Assembly: GCA_963796195.1 (NCBI GenBank)
Contig: CAWCKS010000014.1
Coordinates: forward strand, 992,001-1,056,000
DNA: 64,000 nt
Direction of reading: 5' to 3'
Source: CAWCKS01 sp963796195
GTDB lineage: Bacteria; Pseudomonadota; Alphaproteobacteria; Rhizobiales; Xanthobacteraceae
A program made the position numbers and the translations under genes. The notes under the pieces are model-generated. The model was not told the origin of the DNA. It did no database searches and saw only the letters and a program-made list of their open reading frames with translations. Shown piece by piece: positions 17,107-25,886 of the stretch; positions within the stretch are counted from its first letter, which is position 1, and each line of letters starts with the position of its first letter.

Positions 17107-17931
17107 TCAATCCTTGTCGTTGGCGAGCGTCATGTCCGGTGCGTCGGGGCGCTTCATGCCGACGACGTGGTAGCCGGAATCGACGTGATGGATTTCGCCG
17201 GTGACGCCGCGCGAGAGATCGCTCAGCAGATAGAGCGCGCTGTCGCCGACCTCCTCGATCGACACCGTGCGCTTCAGCGGCGCGTTGTACTCGTTCCATT
17301 TCAACAGATAGCGCGAGTTGGCGATGCCGGCGAAAGCGAGCGTCTTGATCGGGCCGGCCGAGATCGCGTTGACGCGAATGTTTTTCTCGCCGAGATCGGC
17401 GGCGAGATAGCGCACCGACGCCTCCAGCGCGGCTTTCGCCACGCCCATCACATTATAATGCGGCATCCATTTCTCGGCGCCGTAGAAGGTCAGCGTCAGG
17501 ATCGAGCCGCCTTTCGTCATCAGCTTCTCGGCGCGCTGGGCGATCGCGGTCAGCGAGTAACAGGAGATCAGCATCGTCCTGGAAAAGTTGTCCGCCGTGG
17601 TTTCGACGTAACGGCCGGACAGCTGGTCCTTGTCGGAAAACGCGATGGCGTGGACGACGAAGTCGATCGCGCCCCAGGCCTTGGCCGCGGCGGCGAACGC
17701 CGCGTCGATGGTCTCCGGCTCGGTGACGTCGCAATGCCCCAGCAGGATACCGCCGACTTCCGCCGCTAGCGGTTCGACGCGCTTTTTCAGCGCATCGCCC
17801 TGGAAAGTGAAACCGAGCTCGGCGCCCTGGGCGCTGCAGGCCCTGGCGATACCCCAGGCAATCGAGCGGTTGTTCGCCACCCCAAAGACGATACCGCGCT
17901 TGCCGCGCATCAGACCGCCAGATTCAGCCAT
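17107..17931 (-). CDS. fabI: Enoyl-[acyl-carrier-protein] reductase (NADH)
   Basis: 274 residues of the atypical SDR type that completes each fatty-acid elongation cycle by reducing trans-2-enoyl-ACP. Features seen: the nucleotide-binding start GLMRGKRGIVFGVANNRSIA, FTFQGDALKKRVEPLAAEVG, and HAIAFSDKDQLSGRY. The catalytic Tyr-x6-Lys stretch is present as YGAEKWMPHYNVMGVAKAAL, and GPIKTLAFAGIANSRYLLKW also occurs. It is the usual FabI length. The divergent sigma gene lies 181 bp away. The family is also the target of triclosan-type inhibitors. Confidence 0.95.
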   Translation of the reverse strand: MAESGGLMRGKRGIVFGVANNRSIAWGIARACSAQGAELGFTFQGDALKKRVEPLAAEVGGILLGHCDVTEPETIDAAFAAAAKAWGAIDFVVHAIAFSDKDQLSGRYVETTADNFSRTMLISCYSLTAIAQRAEKLMTKGGSILTLTFYGAEKWMPHYNVMGVAKAALEASVRYLAADLGEKNIRVNAISAGPIKTLAFAGIANSRYLLKWNEYNAPLKRTVSIEEVGDSALYLLSDLSRGVTGEIHHVDSGYHVVGMKRPDAPDMTLANDKD

Positions 17932-18112
17932 TCCGATCCCTCTTTTTGACGGTTCTTTGCCGGATTCCGCCTGCGCGCCGCACAGAAGTTAATGGCACAG
18001 CACCTCCCGCCCATCAAGTTGACCCCTGTCGCGCGGCCCGCGGACCCAGGGCGAGGAATAGCTTTTCGCTCAGGGTGTTATGCTAACAGGGAACTTGAAC
18101 CCGGGATCGGTC

Positions 18113-18601
18113 ATGGTCGACTTTCGTCAAAGTGTGGAAGAGATGATTCCGGCGCTCCGGCGCTACGCACGGGCACTGACGCGCGACGTCGATATTGCCG
18201 ACGACCTGGTGCAAGACACGTTGGTACGGGCCTTGCGGTCGGAGAGGTTATTTCACGGCGGAGATTTGCGAAGCTGGCTTTACACGATCCTCACCAACCT
18301 GAACCGCAACCGCCGCCGCTCGTTGGCGCGGCGGCCGACACTGATGCAACTGCCCGACGATGCCGCCGAGGCCGGCGGCACCGAAGCGGAAAGTCGCGAC
18401 ATCGAGCGGGCGCTCGACAGCCTGATCGAGGATCAGCGCTCGGTGCTGCTGCTCGTGGTGCTGGAAGGATTGTCGTACCGCGAGGTCGCGGACATTCAGG
18501 GCGTGCCAATCGGAACGGTGATGTCGCGGCTCGCAAGGGCGCGCTCGCACGTCAAGTCGGTGATCGAGGGCGAGCGTCCACCGCTAAGGCGCGTGAAGTA
18601 A
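18113..18601 (+). CDS. ECF-type sigma factor paired with a membrane anti-sigma
   Basis: 162 residues from ATG 18113 (an upstream ATG at 18080 adds 11 residues and cannot be excluded). Region 2 covers about 10-75 (MIPALRRYARALTRDVDIAD, LVQDTLVRALRS, LRSWLYTILTNLNRNRRR) and region 4 about 105-155 (LLVVLEGLSYREVADIQGVP, IGTVMSRLARAR). The compact form without a long linker resembles the RpoE/EcfG-like minimal sigma factors of alphaproteobacteria. It is followed 65 bp later by its likely anti-sigma. No nepR or phyR gene is adjacent, so it is not obviously the general-stress EcfG itself. Confidence 0.9.
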   Translation: MVDFRQSVEEMIPALRRYARALTRDVDIADDLVQDTLVRALRSERLFHGGDLRSWLYTILTNLNRNRRRSLARRPTLMQLPDDAAEAGGTEAESRDIERALDSLIEDQRSVLLLVVLEGLSYREVADIQGVPIGTVMSRLARARSHVKSVIEGERPPLRRVK

Positions 18602-18666
18602 TTGGCAATTAAAGTATTTGCGCGTGACGTTGTTCGCGCGAGAGGCAGGTTCGAAGGAAGACGACG

Positions 18667-19446
18667 ATGAAAGAGCTCAATCTACCCGTCACGGAAGACG
18701 AGCTTCATGCCTTTGTCGACGGCGAATTGCCTGATGACCGCTGCGCCAATGTGGAGGCGTGGTTGAAGTCGCATCCCGACGACGCGGCGCGGGTCGCGGC
18801 CTGGCGAGCTTTTGCCGAGCGGCTGCAGCAGCGCTACGGCGGCGTGATCGACGAAGCGATTCCAAAGCGGCTCGAGATCGACCGGATCATCGGCCGGCCG
18901 CGGCGCTGGATGTACGGTGCCGTCGCGGCGGCGACGCTGGCGTTCGTCTCAGGCGGCGCGATCGGCTGGACCATGCATGGTGTTGCGGCGACGCCGTCGG
19001 CCTATGCGAACTTCACCGAAGATGCGCTCGATGCGCACCGACTCTACGTCGTCGAGGTGCGGCATCCGGTCGAGGTTGGCGGAAGCGAACGCGACCATCT
19101 GCAGCAGTGGCTGTCGAAACGGGTCGGCTATCAGGTGACGCCGCCGCAGCTCGACAAGGCCGGCTTGAAGTTGGTCGGCGGGCGGCTGTTGCCGGGCCCG
19201 GACGGGCCTGCGGCCTTCTTCATGTATGAAGGGCCGACCGGCGAACGCTTCACGGTGTACTCGTCGCGCGCCAAGACCGCCGACATGCAGATGCGCTACA
19301 CCACCAAGCGCGCCGACGCCTCGATGTTCTGGAGCGACAGCGGCGTCGGTTACGCGCTGTGCGGTCCGGCCGATCGCGACAAACTGCAGCAGGTCGCGAG
19401 CCTGGTCTACGACCAGGTCGAGAAGAACGACGTCAAGGCGAAATAG
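18667..19446 (+). CDS. Single-span membrane anti-sigma factor
   Basis: 259 residues; the ATG at 18667 follows GAAGGAAG. The N-terminal cytoplasmic part (about 1-85) has the anti-sigma helix pattern VTEDELHAFVDGELPDDRCA and VEAWLKSHPDDAARVAAWRA. One membrane helix is at about 85-107 (MYGAVAAATLAFVSGGAIGW) and a periplasmic domain at about 110-250. This is the RsiW/ChrR-independent transmembrane class, in which signal-triggered loss of the periplasmic part frees the sigma factor. No HxxxCxxC zinc motif is present. It is adjacent to and co-oriented with the ECF sigma gene, the usual arrangement. Confidence 0.87.
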   Translation: MKELNLPVTEDELHAFVDGELPDDRCANVEAWLKSHPDDAARVAAWRAFAERLQQRYGGVIDEAIPKRLEIDRIIGRPRRWMYGAVAAATLAFVSGGAIGWTMHGVAATPSAYANFTEDALDAHRLYVVEVRHPVEVGGSERDHLQQWLSKRVGYQVTPPQLDKAGLKLVGGRLLPGPDGPAAFFMYEGPTGERFTVYSSRAKTADMQMRYTTKRADASMFWSDSGVGYALCGPADRDKLQQVASLVYDQVEKNDVKAK

Positions 19447-19555
19447 GTCCTGCGCGGCGCGCATTTCGCCGATCGGAAACTGACGGAACCTGGGACGCCT
19501 CCGGCGATTGACGACGGGAACAACAACGTCGTCGATCTCTGGAGGAGGGTTTCAG

Positions 19556-19720
19556 GTGACCATTGGTACGATCATTCTGATCATTTTGATCATTGCGCTG
19601 CTCGGCGGCTTCAGCGGCATCGGCGGCGGGCCGTTCTACGGCACCGGCTACTACGGCGGCGGCGGGCTCGGCCTGATTGTCGTGATCCTCTTGATCCTGG
19701 TGCTGCTGGGGCGGATCTAG
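19556..19720 (+). CDS. DUF3309 small membrane protein
   Basis: 54 residues from a GTG at 19556, seven bases after GGAGGAGGG. It has two hydrophobic helices (IGTIILIILIIALLGG and LGLIVVILLILVLLGRI) joined by a Gly/Tyr-rich loop, the exact plan of DUF3309 proteins found in many alphaproteobacteria and often near stress genes. Function is unknown. An upstream ATG at 19508 would add 16 polar residues and is less likely given the ribosome site. Confidence 0.8.
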   Translation: MTIGTIILIILIIALLGGFSGIGGGPFYGTGYYGGGGLGLIVVILLILVLLGRI

Positions 19721-19826
19721 CTCGCGTCTGCATCGCAAGGCTTCAAGGCTGCGGCAGCGGAAAATCGATACCGCCGCGGCGCCCCGCCCCCTCGAACAAA
19801 CTTGTGAAAGGCTCGTCGTGGTTACG

Positions 19827-20256
19827 TCAGACGGGCAGGATGCCGAGATTGACTTCGGGCAGGCCGATCAGGAAATCGCCTGATTGCGCGATGCGCAGAT
19901 CGCAGGCGAGCTCGAAGCCACCGCCCATCGCGGTGCCGTTGATCGCCGCAATGACGGCGATCGGCATGGTCTCGATCCGCCGCAGCAGCTCGTGGAACGG
20001 GCGCTCCGGCGTCGGACGCGCCGCATTGAAAGCGATGGCCTGCCTGTTCATGGCCTCGCCGCGCTCGAGCAGAACATCGAGCGTGCAGTGGCGGATGAAG
20101 TAGCCCGGGCGAAGTCCCAACGAGAACAACGGCCCGCACGTTCGCGGCCTCGGCGGCGTCGAGGTCGCTCTTCAGCTTGCCGACGGTGGTCTCGTCCATC
20201 ATACCGTTGTCGCGAGTTATAAGCTCGACGACACGAACGGTCTTGCTGTCACTCAC
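19827..20256 (-). CDS. Enoyl-CoA hydratase/isomerase family protein, shortened and with a frame break
   Basis: Start taken as the GTG at 20256 (VSDSKTVRVVELITRDNGMM). After VRAVVLVGTSPG, at about 20103-20112, one surplus base breaks the frame; removing it joins to GYFIRHCTLD and then IAVIAAINGTAMGGGFELAC and IGLPEVNLGILP. The crotonase oxyanion-hole motif (AINGTAMGGG) is intact, but the protein stops directly after GILPV. Relatives continue with a Gly-rich active-site stretch and about 100 more residues, so only some 142 residues remain. No continuation was found in the other frames beyond the stop. Probably non-functional or a fragment. Confidence 0.6.
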
Positions 20257-20321
20257 GGGGCGCTGCCTGATTGTCCGGATCAACCAGCGTAGCGGGATTT
20301 ACCGAAAAAGCGACTGGCCGC

Positions 20322-21302
20322 TCACATCCCGCCGCGCGGGTTGTACGGCTTGTCGGCGCGCCACTTCTCCATCAGCGCCTCAAGCTCGGCATCGTTGCCA
20401 TCAGGCAGCACGATCTTCGCGCTTACGAACAGATCGCCCGAAGCGGCCTTGCCCTTCGCCGGCAGGCCCTTGCCCTTGAGGCGGAAGGTACGGCCGCTGG
20501 AAGTGTTCTTCGGGATCGACAATTCGACGGCGCCCGACAGCGTCGGCACGCGCACTTTGGCGCCGAGCACGGCTTCATAGAGCGTGACCGGAATCTCGGC
20601 GCGCAAGTCGTTGCCGTCGACCTTGAACAAGGGATGCGGCGCGAACGTCACGGTGATCAGGGCATCGCCGGGACGATGACCCGGCACCTCCTGCCCCTGG
20701 CCTTTCAAGCGAATGGTCTGGCCCGAGGCGATGCCGGCTGGAATCTTGACCTTGAGCTCCTTGCCGGTCGGCAACCGCACCAGCTTTTCGCCGCCGTTGA
20801 CGGCGTCCTCGAGCGAGATCGCGAGCGTCGCGCTCAAGTCGAGATCGGCGCCGCCGACATCGGCCGCTTCGAACTCGAACGAGCGCGCGCCGGCACGCGG
20901 GCCTGCGCCGCCAAACATGCCGCGCAGGATGTCCTCGAAGCCGCCTGCACCACCGGCGCCGCCCGCGCTGGGGCCGCCGGGACCGGTGCGGAACGAGAAG
21001 GTCTCAAAGCCGTCGCGGGAAAAGCCGCGCTGAAAACCGCCAGGACCGGCGCCCGCACCGGCAAAGCCCTGGAAGCGCGGCTTGCCTTCGGCATCGATCT
21101 CGCCGGCATCGAATTGCTTGCGCTTGTCCTCATCGCCAACAATCTCGTTGGCTGAGTTCAGCTCGGCAAAGCGCGCTGCAGCCTTCGGATCATTCTTGTT
21201 GGCGTCCGGATGGTGCTTTTTGGCGAGCTTGCGAAAGGCGCTCTTGATCTCGGCGGCGCTCGCAGACTTCTTCACCCCCAAAACCTCATAGGGGTCTCGC
21301 AT
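20322..21302 (-). CDS. DnaJ-class J-domain co-chaperone (CbpA-like)
   Basis: 326 residues from the ATG at 21302, better spaced from GGGGAGA than the ATG at 21308. The J-domain (about 1-65) has RDPYEVLGVKKSASAAEIKS and the HPD motif in KKHHPDANKN. A Gly/Phe-rich linker (about 75-135) follows, then two C-terminal substrate-binding domains (for example VKIPAGIASGQTIRLKGQGQ and LSIPKNTSSGRTFRLKGKGL). The zinc-finger domain of classical DnaJ is absent, so it is of the CbpA/DnaJ type II form. It stimulates DnaK ATPase and delivers substrates. Confidence 0.92.
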   Translation of the reverse strand: MRDPYEVLGVKKSASAAEIKSAFRKLAKKHHPDANKNDPKAAARFAELNSANEIVGDEDKRKQFDAGEIDAEGKPRFQGFAGAGAGPGGFQRGFSRDGFETFSFRTGPGGPSAGGAGGAGGFEDILRGMFGGAGPRAGARSFEFEAADVGGADLDLSATLAISLEDAVNGGEKLVRLPTGKELKVKIPAGIASGQTIRLKGQGQEVPGHRPGDALITVTFAPHPLFKVDGNDLRAEIPVTLYEAVLGAKVRVPTLSGAVELSIPKNTSSGRTFRLKGKGLPAKGKAASGDLFVSAKIVLPDGNDAELEALMEKWRADKPYNPRGGM

Positions 21303-21449
21303 GAACATGTCTCCCCATCGGCCCCGGCCTCATCGTCGGCCGTAAACCGTTACGAATCCAAACGGCCCAAACAAAGGATCGGGCTCCCCTCATCTAGTTG
21401 GGGTCAACGTGGCATTTTTGCAACGCGCCGACCCGGGCGAAATGGGGTT

Positions 21450-21962
21450 TTACCCGCGCTTCCAGGGTTTCAGGCTGCGGACTTGCCACTGGCCGCTGGC
21501 GAACCGGCACGCATCGCCCTGCAGCCAGATCTCGGTCTTGCCCTGGACGTGGCTGACCAGGAATTCGCGGCAGGTGTTGCCGTTCTCGGTGTAGGACGAG
21601 GTCAATGGCGTCACGGAGCCACGCGCCCCGGTCGCCGGATTTTCCCAATCCTGGCTGACGTCCTTGCCGCCCTTGGCCAGCACGTCGGTCGCGGCCGCTC
21701 GGGCAAACACGAGGTCGGCGTCCGGCATGCCGGTGATTTGCGGTTCCATCGCGGCCAACGCGTTGCCGACCGGATCGACCGACCCGGTCGTGTCAGGATC
21801 GTTCTTGTTGAACAGGGTGCCGATCGGGATCGAGCATCCACCAAGAAAAAGGCCGCATGCTGCGGCCATCAAAGCGGCCCGCGAGCCCCTGCCAGATAGG
21901 CGAAGGACATCCCATCCTTTATAAGGGGGACGCAACGCAGCGCTGGACCACAGCGAACGCAA
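21450..21962 (-). CDS. RT0821/Lpp0805-type surface lipoprotein
   Basis: A 170-residue reading from a TTG at 21962; the true start is uncertain because no well-placed ATG precedes the lipoprotein signal. The lipobox-like LFLGGC is followed by SIPIGTLFNKNDPDTTGSVD and a C-terminal domain (about 95-165) with NPATGARGSVTPLTSSY, CREFLVSHV and WRL-like strands (IWLQGDACRFASGQWQVRSL). This pattern is that of the 17-kDa-antigen-related RT0821/Lpp0805 family, an outer-membrane lipoprotein of unknown function in alphaproteobacteria. It is divergent from pdxH. Confidence 0.75.
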   Translation of the reverse strand: MRSLWSSAALRPPYKGWDVLRLSGRGSRAALMAAACGLFLGGCSIPIGTLFNKNDPDTTGSVDPVGNALAAMEPQITGMPDADLVFARAAATDVLAKGGKDVSQDWENPATGARGSVTPLTSSYTENGNTCREFLVSHVQGKTEIWLQGDACRFASGQWQVRSLKPWKRG

Positions 21963-21996
21963 CTAAGAGTACTCCAGTCTAGGTAATTCTTCGCCA

Positions 21997-22638
21997 ATGG
22001 CAGACACGTCGACCATCAAAGACCGGAACTCGTTAACAACAGGTGATTTCACCGAGAGTGCGGAGCCATTTCGCCTGTTTTCGGAGTGGTTTAATGACGC
22101 AGTCGAGGCCGAACCGAACGACCCGACGGCGATGACGCTGGCGACCGTTGCTCCAGACGGCATGCCGGACGCCCGCATGGTCCTGATGAAGGGGTTCGAT
22201 GAGACCGGCTTCGTGTTCTACAGCCACATCGACAGCGCCAAGGGCCGCGAACTCGCGGCCAACCCGAAGGCGGCGCTGGTGTTTCACTGGAAATCGCTGA
22301 GAAGGCAGGTCCGCATCCGTGGCACGGTCGGCCCTGTGACGGCGGCCGAGGCCGACGCCTATTTCGCGACCCGGCCGAAGCAGGCGCAGATCGGCGCCTG
22401 GGCCAGCAAGCAGAGCCAGCCGCTGGAAAGCCGCTTCGCCTTCGAGCAGGCGATCGCTTTGGTCGCGGCCAAGCACCTCGTCGGCGAGGTACCACGTCCG
22501 TCGGGCTGGAGCGGCTGGCGCATTGCGCCGCTCGACTTCGAGTTCTGGCACGACCGTCCGTTCCGCCTGCACGATCGCGTCGTGTTCCGGCGGCCATCGG
22601 CGGATGTCGCCTGGACCAAGACCCGGCTGTATCCATAA
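21997..22638 (+). CDS. pdxH: Pyridoxamine/pyridoxine 5'-phosphate oxidase
   Basis: 213 residues, the standard length. It oxidises pyridoxine or pyridoxamine phosphate to pyridoxal phosphate using FMN. Diagnostic stretches are PNDPTAMTLATVAPDGMPDA, RMVLMKGFDETGFVFYSH, NPKAALVFHWKSLRRQVRIR (FMN contacts), TRPKQAQIGAWASKQSQPL and the C-terminal WSGWRIAPLDFEFW. The start ATG at 21997 fits the known N-terminus length. The SDR gene begins at the base after its stop, so the two form an operon. Confidence 0.95.
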   Translation: MADTSTIKDRNSLTTGDFTESAEPFRLFSEWFNDAVEAEPNDPTAMTLATVAPDGMPDARMVLMKGFDETGFVFYSHIDSAKGRELAANPKAALVFHWKSLRRQVRIRGTVGPVTAAEADAYFATRPKQAQIGAWASKQSQPLESRFAFEQAIALVAAKHLVGEVPRPSGWSGWRIAPLDFEFWHDRPFRLHDRVVFRRPSADVAWTKTRLYP

Positions 22639-23388
22639 ATGCCTGCTTCAAACATCCCGCGCCGAACGCTGCTGCTGACCGGGGCGAGCCGCGGTATCGG
22701 CCACGCCACCGCGATCCGTTTTTCCAGCGCGGGCTGGCGCGTGATCACGCTTTCGCGTCACGCGTTTCCGGAAGCCTGCCCGTGGGACGCGGGACCGGAG
22801 GATCACATTCAGGTCGACCTCGCCGACCACGACGACACCACACGCGCGATCAGTGAAATCCGCAAACGGCTTGGCGACGGCAAGCTGCAGGCGCTGGTCA
22901 ACAACGCCGCGATCTCACCGAAGGGCGAAGGCGGCAAGCGGATGGGAACGATCGAGACCGACGTCGACGCCTGGACTCACGTGTTCAATGTCAACTTCTT
23001 TGCACCCGTAATGCTGGCGCGTGGATTGCTGGAGGAGCTCAAGGCGGCGCAGGGCTCGGTCGTCAACGTCACCTCGATCGCGGGCTCGCGCGTGCATCCG
23101 TTCGCGGGCGCGGCTTACGCCACCTCGAAAGCAGCGCTCGCCGCGTTGACCCGCGAAATGGCATACGACTTCGGCCGCCAGGGCGTGCGCGTCAACGCAA
23201 TCGCGCCGGGCGAGATTGACACGTCGATTCTTTCACCGGGCACCGCGGAGAAAATAATCCCGCAGATTCCGCTCGGCCGGCTCGGGACACCCGACGAGGT
23301 CGCCCGCGTAATCTACGCGCTGTGCGCGGAGACCGCGTCCTACGTCAACGGCGCCGAGATCCACATCAACGGCGGGCAGCATGTATGA
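22639..23388 (+). CDS. Short-chain dehydrogenase/reductase
   Basis: 249 residues of the classical SDR type. Features are the NAD(P)-binding TGASRGIGHATAIRFSSAG, the NNAAIS turn, the catalytic Ser in VVNVTSIAGS and Tyr-x3-Lys in AYATSKAALAALTREMAYDF. The family closing stretch GQH-type (TASYVNGAEIHINGGQHV) is also present. The substrate is unknown. It begins directly after the pdxH stop codon and is followed by a small Gly-rich protein whose frame overlaps its last codons, so the three genes are probably one transcript. Confidence 0.88.
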   Translation: MPASNIPRRTLLLTGASRGIGHATAIRFSSAGWRVITLSRHAFPEACPWDAGPEDHIQVDLADHDDTTRAISEIRKRLGDGKLQALVNNAAISPKGEGGKRMGTIETDVDAWTHVFNVNFFAPVMLARGLLEELKAAQGSVVNVTSIAGSRVHPFAGAAYATSKAALAALTREMAYDFGRQGVRVNAIAPGEIDTSILSPGTAEKIIPQIPLGRLGTPDEVARVIYALCAETASYVNGAEIHINGGQHV

Positions 23389-23716
23389 ATCGCCGCACCC
23401 GCCTCACGCGGCGACGGTGAGCGATATGCCGACGCAATTCCTTGGCATCGATTTGAGTGGCATCGATTGGTACACATGCGCAGTGGCGATGGTGTCGATC
23501 GCTGTCATGGTCTTCATCATGCGCGGCGGCCGCAACCGGCGGCGGCCGGGCGGCTCCGACGCCGGCGACTTCAGCGGCACGAGCGATGCACGTTTACTGA
23601 GCCGCGATATTTCATGGGGCCCGGGCGATCATTCTTCGATCGGCAGCGACGCCGCTCATCACGGCGGCTTCTTCGACGGTGGTGGCGGCGACTCCGGCGG
23701 CGGCGGGCATCTTTGA
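23381..23716 (+). CDS. Small membrane protein with Gly-rich C-terminus
   Basis: 111 residues from the ATG at 23381, which overlaps the SDR stop, or 96 from an ATG at 23426 with GGTGAG upstream. One membrane helix (WYTCAVAMVSIAVMVFIM) is followed by an Arg-rich patch and a Gly/Ser/Asp tail ending GGGGDSGGGGHL. The tail recalls the C-terminal repeats of TPM-domain and other Gly-rich membrane proteins. No domain recognised. Co-oriented with pdxH and the SDR gene. Confidence 0.55.
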   Translation: MYESPHPPHAATVSDMPTQFLGIDLSGIDWYTCAVAMVSIAVMVFIMRGGRNRRRPGGSDAGDFSGTSDARLLSRDISWGPGDHSSIGSDAAHHGGFFDGGGGDSGGGGHL

Positions 23717-23734
23717 AAACTTGCGATCTGAAGC

Positions 23735-24668
23735 TCAGAAGAAACCCAGCGTCTCGCAACCGACGCCGGCCGAAAAGCTTCGCATCCATCGTCGCTCCGC
23801 CACATCGATGACGTGGACACTGCCGTCGCCCTGGCAGGCGACGAACAACAGGCCGTTGTGAAAGGTGGCGTCCATCGGCTGCTTGCCGACCGGCAAGGTT
23901 GCCTGGCGGCCGAACGGCGGATCGATCAACGTCGCGGTGCCGCCGGCGACACTGGTGATCAGCAGCACGCTGCCATCCGGGCTGAACCGCGCGATCTGTG
24001 CGGGTCGCGTCACGCCTTCAAGTGCAACTGTCCTGACGAGTTCGTGGTTCGCGGTATCGATCCAGAACAGCACAGGTTCGGCGTCGGAGACGGCGACGAG
24101 AAGCTTGCCGTCAGGGGAGATCGCGATCCCCGCGAGCGGATGCGGCGTCGGCACTTGCCGCACCAGCTTGCGCGTCCGCAGGTCGAGCACCGAAATCGAG
24201 GCGTCTTCTTCGTTCTCGGTGTAGAGGCTGCGGCCGCCCGGCGCGAGCGCCAGGCGATGCGCATTGGTCGAGCCGGTCTCGATCGTGCCAACCACCTCGC
24301 GCCTGACATGATCGACGATCGCAACGACGCCGCTGTTCTCGCAGGTGATATATATGAAGCCATCCGGCGCGAGCTGCAGCCCATGCGGCGCGACGAGCGG
24401 CGACAGATCGATATCGCCGTTGTGGCTCCTGGTCTTGAGATCGACGACGGACAGCAAATGCCCCGGCTTCGGATTACGGCCGTGCACGCCGTTGCCAAAG
24501 ATGGGAATGAAAGCAGTCTGGCTCTGCCTGATGATCGACAGCTCGTGCGGCGTGCGCTCGAAGTCGTCGAGCACATCGCGTCGTCACGTAGCTCGCCGGA
24601 TCGAGAAAGATGACCTTGCCGCCCATCTTGTCGACGGCAACGAGGCCGGACACGGCTCGATTGTTCAT
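23735..24668 (-). CDS. YncE-like beta-propeller repeat protein (frame break near start)
   Basis: Taking the ATG at 24668, the first 29 residues read NNRAVSGLVAVDKMGGKVIF then LDPASYV. Around 24575-24592 one surplus base breaks the frame, and removal joins to VLDDFERTPHELSIIRQSQT. The remaining 270 residues form a seven-bladed-type propeller with repeats such as HGLQLAPDGFIYITCENSGV, HRLALAPGGRSLYTENEEDA, LAGIAISPDGKLLVAVSDAE and AQIARFSPDGSVLLITSVAG. Such proteins bind partners or oxidise lactones; function unknown. No signal peptide is clear. A truncated homologue of its first 40 residues occurs at 25887-26012. Confidence 0.72.
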
Positions 24669-24782
24669 GAATTGCACTCTGCCAGGTTTGCTGCACGGAC
24701 ATGCGCAGGCAGTCTTCATGAAATAGTGCTGTCGCCATCTGCCGTCGGTCAAGGAGGATGAGCGCAGGCCCGCGAGCGTCGG

Positions 24783-25328
24783 TCAGTTCGCCCCGACCTC
24801 CGGCGGTTGCTCCGGGCTCATGCCCCTCGTCCGAATACGAAGCGAAACCGGCTTCCAGATCGCCACCGCGATGGTGGTCAGGAACAGCGCCAGAAGCGTG
24901 AGGCCGTAGCGGCCGGCCTGCGCGAGGCCGTCCTGAAACTGCGGCGCCAGCTCGCCGTGCTCGACCGACCAATGCGCCAGCGCGGCAAGCGCCGTGGTCG
25001 CCGGCCCCTGGCCGAAGAACGCCACCGCAAAGATGGCGGCGCTGGTCGCGAGCTTGATCCAGACCCAGGCGGGTGCGCGAAACCCATACCGCAACACAAC
25101 GATCAGGATGCCGCTGATGACCATCATGAAGAAACCGGTCTGCACCAGGTTGCGGCTCGACAGGCTGATGAGATCGCGGCCGATCGACAACAACTCAAGG
25201 CTGCCGCCTCGGGTCTGGCGCTCGATCGCCACGTTCGCAAGCGCTGCTCCGAGGCTCAACGCGAGCCCCACGAAGTGAACCAGCAGCAAGACACGGATCG
25301 ATTGTTGCTTGATTTTCTGGCCAGTCAT
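24783..25328 (-). CDS. Four-helix integral membrane protein
   Basis: 181 residues from the ATG at 25328, which has GGGAG upstream; an ATG at 25364 has no ribosome site and lies almost at the predicted transcription start. Four hydrophobic helices are visible (VLLLVHFVGLALSLGAALA, LVQTGFFMMVISGILIVVL, WIKLATSAAIFAVAFFG, YGLTLLALFLTTIAVAIW). The pattern resembles DUF2269/CopD-like membrane proteins but no signature residues are certain. It is 125 bp downstream of an HxlR-type regulator gene on the same strand and may be its target. Confidence 0.68.
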   Translation of the reverse strand: MTGQKIKQQSIRVLLLVHFVGLALSLGAALANVAIERQTRGGSLELLSIGRDLISLSSRNLVQTGFFMMVISGILIVVLRYGFRAPAWVWIKLATSAAIFAVAFFGQGPATTALAALAHWSVEHGELAPQFQDGLAQAGRYGLTLLALFLTTIAVAIWKPVSLRIRTRGMSPEQPPEVGAN

Positions 25329-25372
25329 GACGCTGAAGTCTCCCTGGTTGGCTCCATCTGCCATATTTCTAA

Positions 25373-25402
25373 TATTATAGTTAGTATGAAAGTTATAGTA
25401 AC
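25373..25402 (-). promoter_or_regulatory. AT-rich promoter with repeated TTATAGT, possible HxlR operator
   Basis: Within a GC-rich region this AT-rich stretch has two direct copies of TTATAGT (plus strand 25375-25381 and 25393-25399), 18 bp apart. On the minus strand it offers a TATAAT-like box ahead of the membrane protein gene. Position between hxlR and its likely target suggests an operator. Confidence 0.32.
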
Positions 25403-25489
25403 AAGTTCCCGCAGCAGGCGCTGCACGTTGCAGATTGCTCGCAACAAAGTTGCTGGATCAGGGAGTTAGGCGGCGATCGGCGCTGTGCA

Positions 25490-25810
25490 TCACGGGCGCG
25501 TGTATTGCTGACCCCAATCCCTGAGCGTCCTCAGGATCGGACGCAGTTCGCGCCCGCGGCTGGTGACGACGTATTCGGCACGCGGGGGATGCTGGTCGTA
25601 GAAGCGGCGCTCGACAATGCCGTGCTGCTCCAGCGTCTTCAGGCGCGACGACAGCGTGTTCGGGCTGATGCCCGACAGCGACCGCTCGAAATCGCTGAAC
25701 TTGCGCGGCCCCTCCAGAATCAGGTCACGCAAGATCAGGATCGCCCAGCGATCACCAACGATGTCGAGCGTTCTAACGATCGGGCAATGACGGTTCGGAC
25801 GCGAGGCCAT
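25490..25810 (-). CDS. HxlR-family winged-helix transcriptional regulator
   Basis: 106 residues matching the HxlR family throughout. It has the conserved N-terminal cysteine in CPIVRTLDIVGDRWAILILR, then RDLILEGPRKFSDFERSLSG, the recognition helix ISPNTLSSRLKTLEQHGIVE and the wing HPPRAEYVVTSRGRELRPIL. HxlR proteins are small dimeric regulators that respond to aldehydes, quinones or oxidation, often through that cysteine. The gene lies upstream of, and on the same strand as, the four-helix membrane protein. Confidence 0.9.
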   Translation of the reverse strand: MASRPNRHCPIVRTLDIVGDRWAILILRDLILEGPRKFSDFERSLSGISPNTLSSRLKTLEQHGIVERRFYDQHPPRAEYVVTSRGRELRPILRTLRDWGQQYTRP

Positions 25811-25886
25811 GGTTTGAGCGTGACGGCAAGATGCCGGCGTGTCCCTTCAGGCACAGAAAATATACGCCCGGCTACAAAAAGGGAAG

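Noticed and set aside
18113..19446. General-stress EcfG/NepR/PhyR system
   Set aside because: The partner gene is a transmembrane anti-sigma, not NepR, and no phyR lies nearby.
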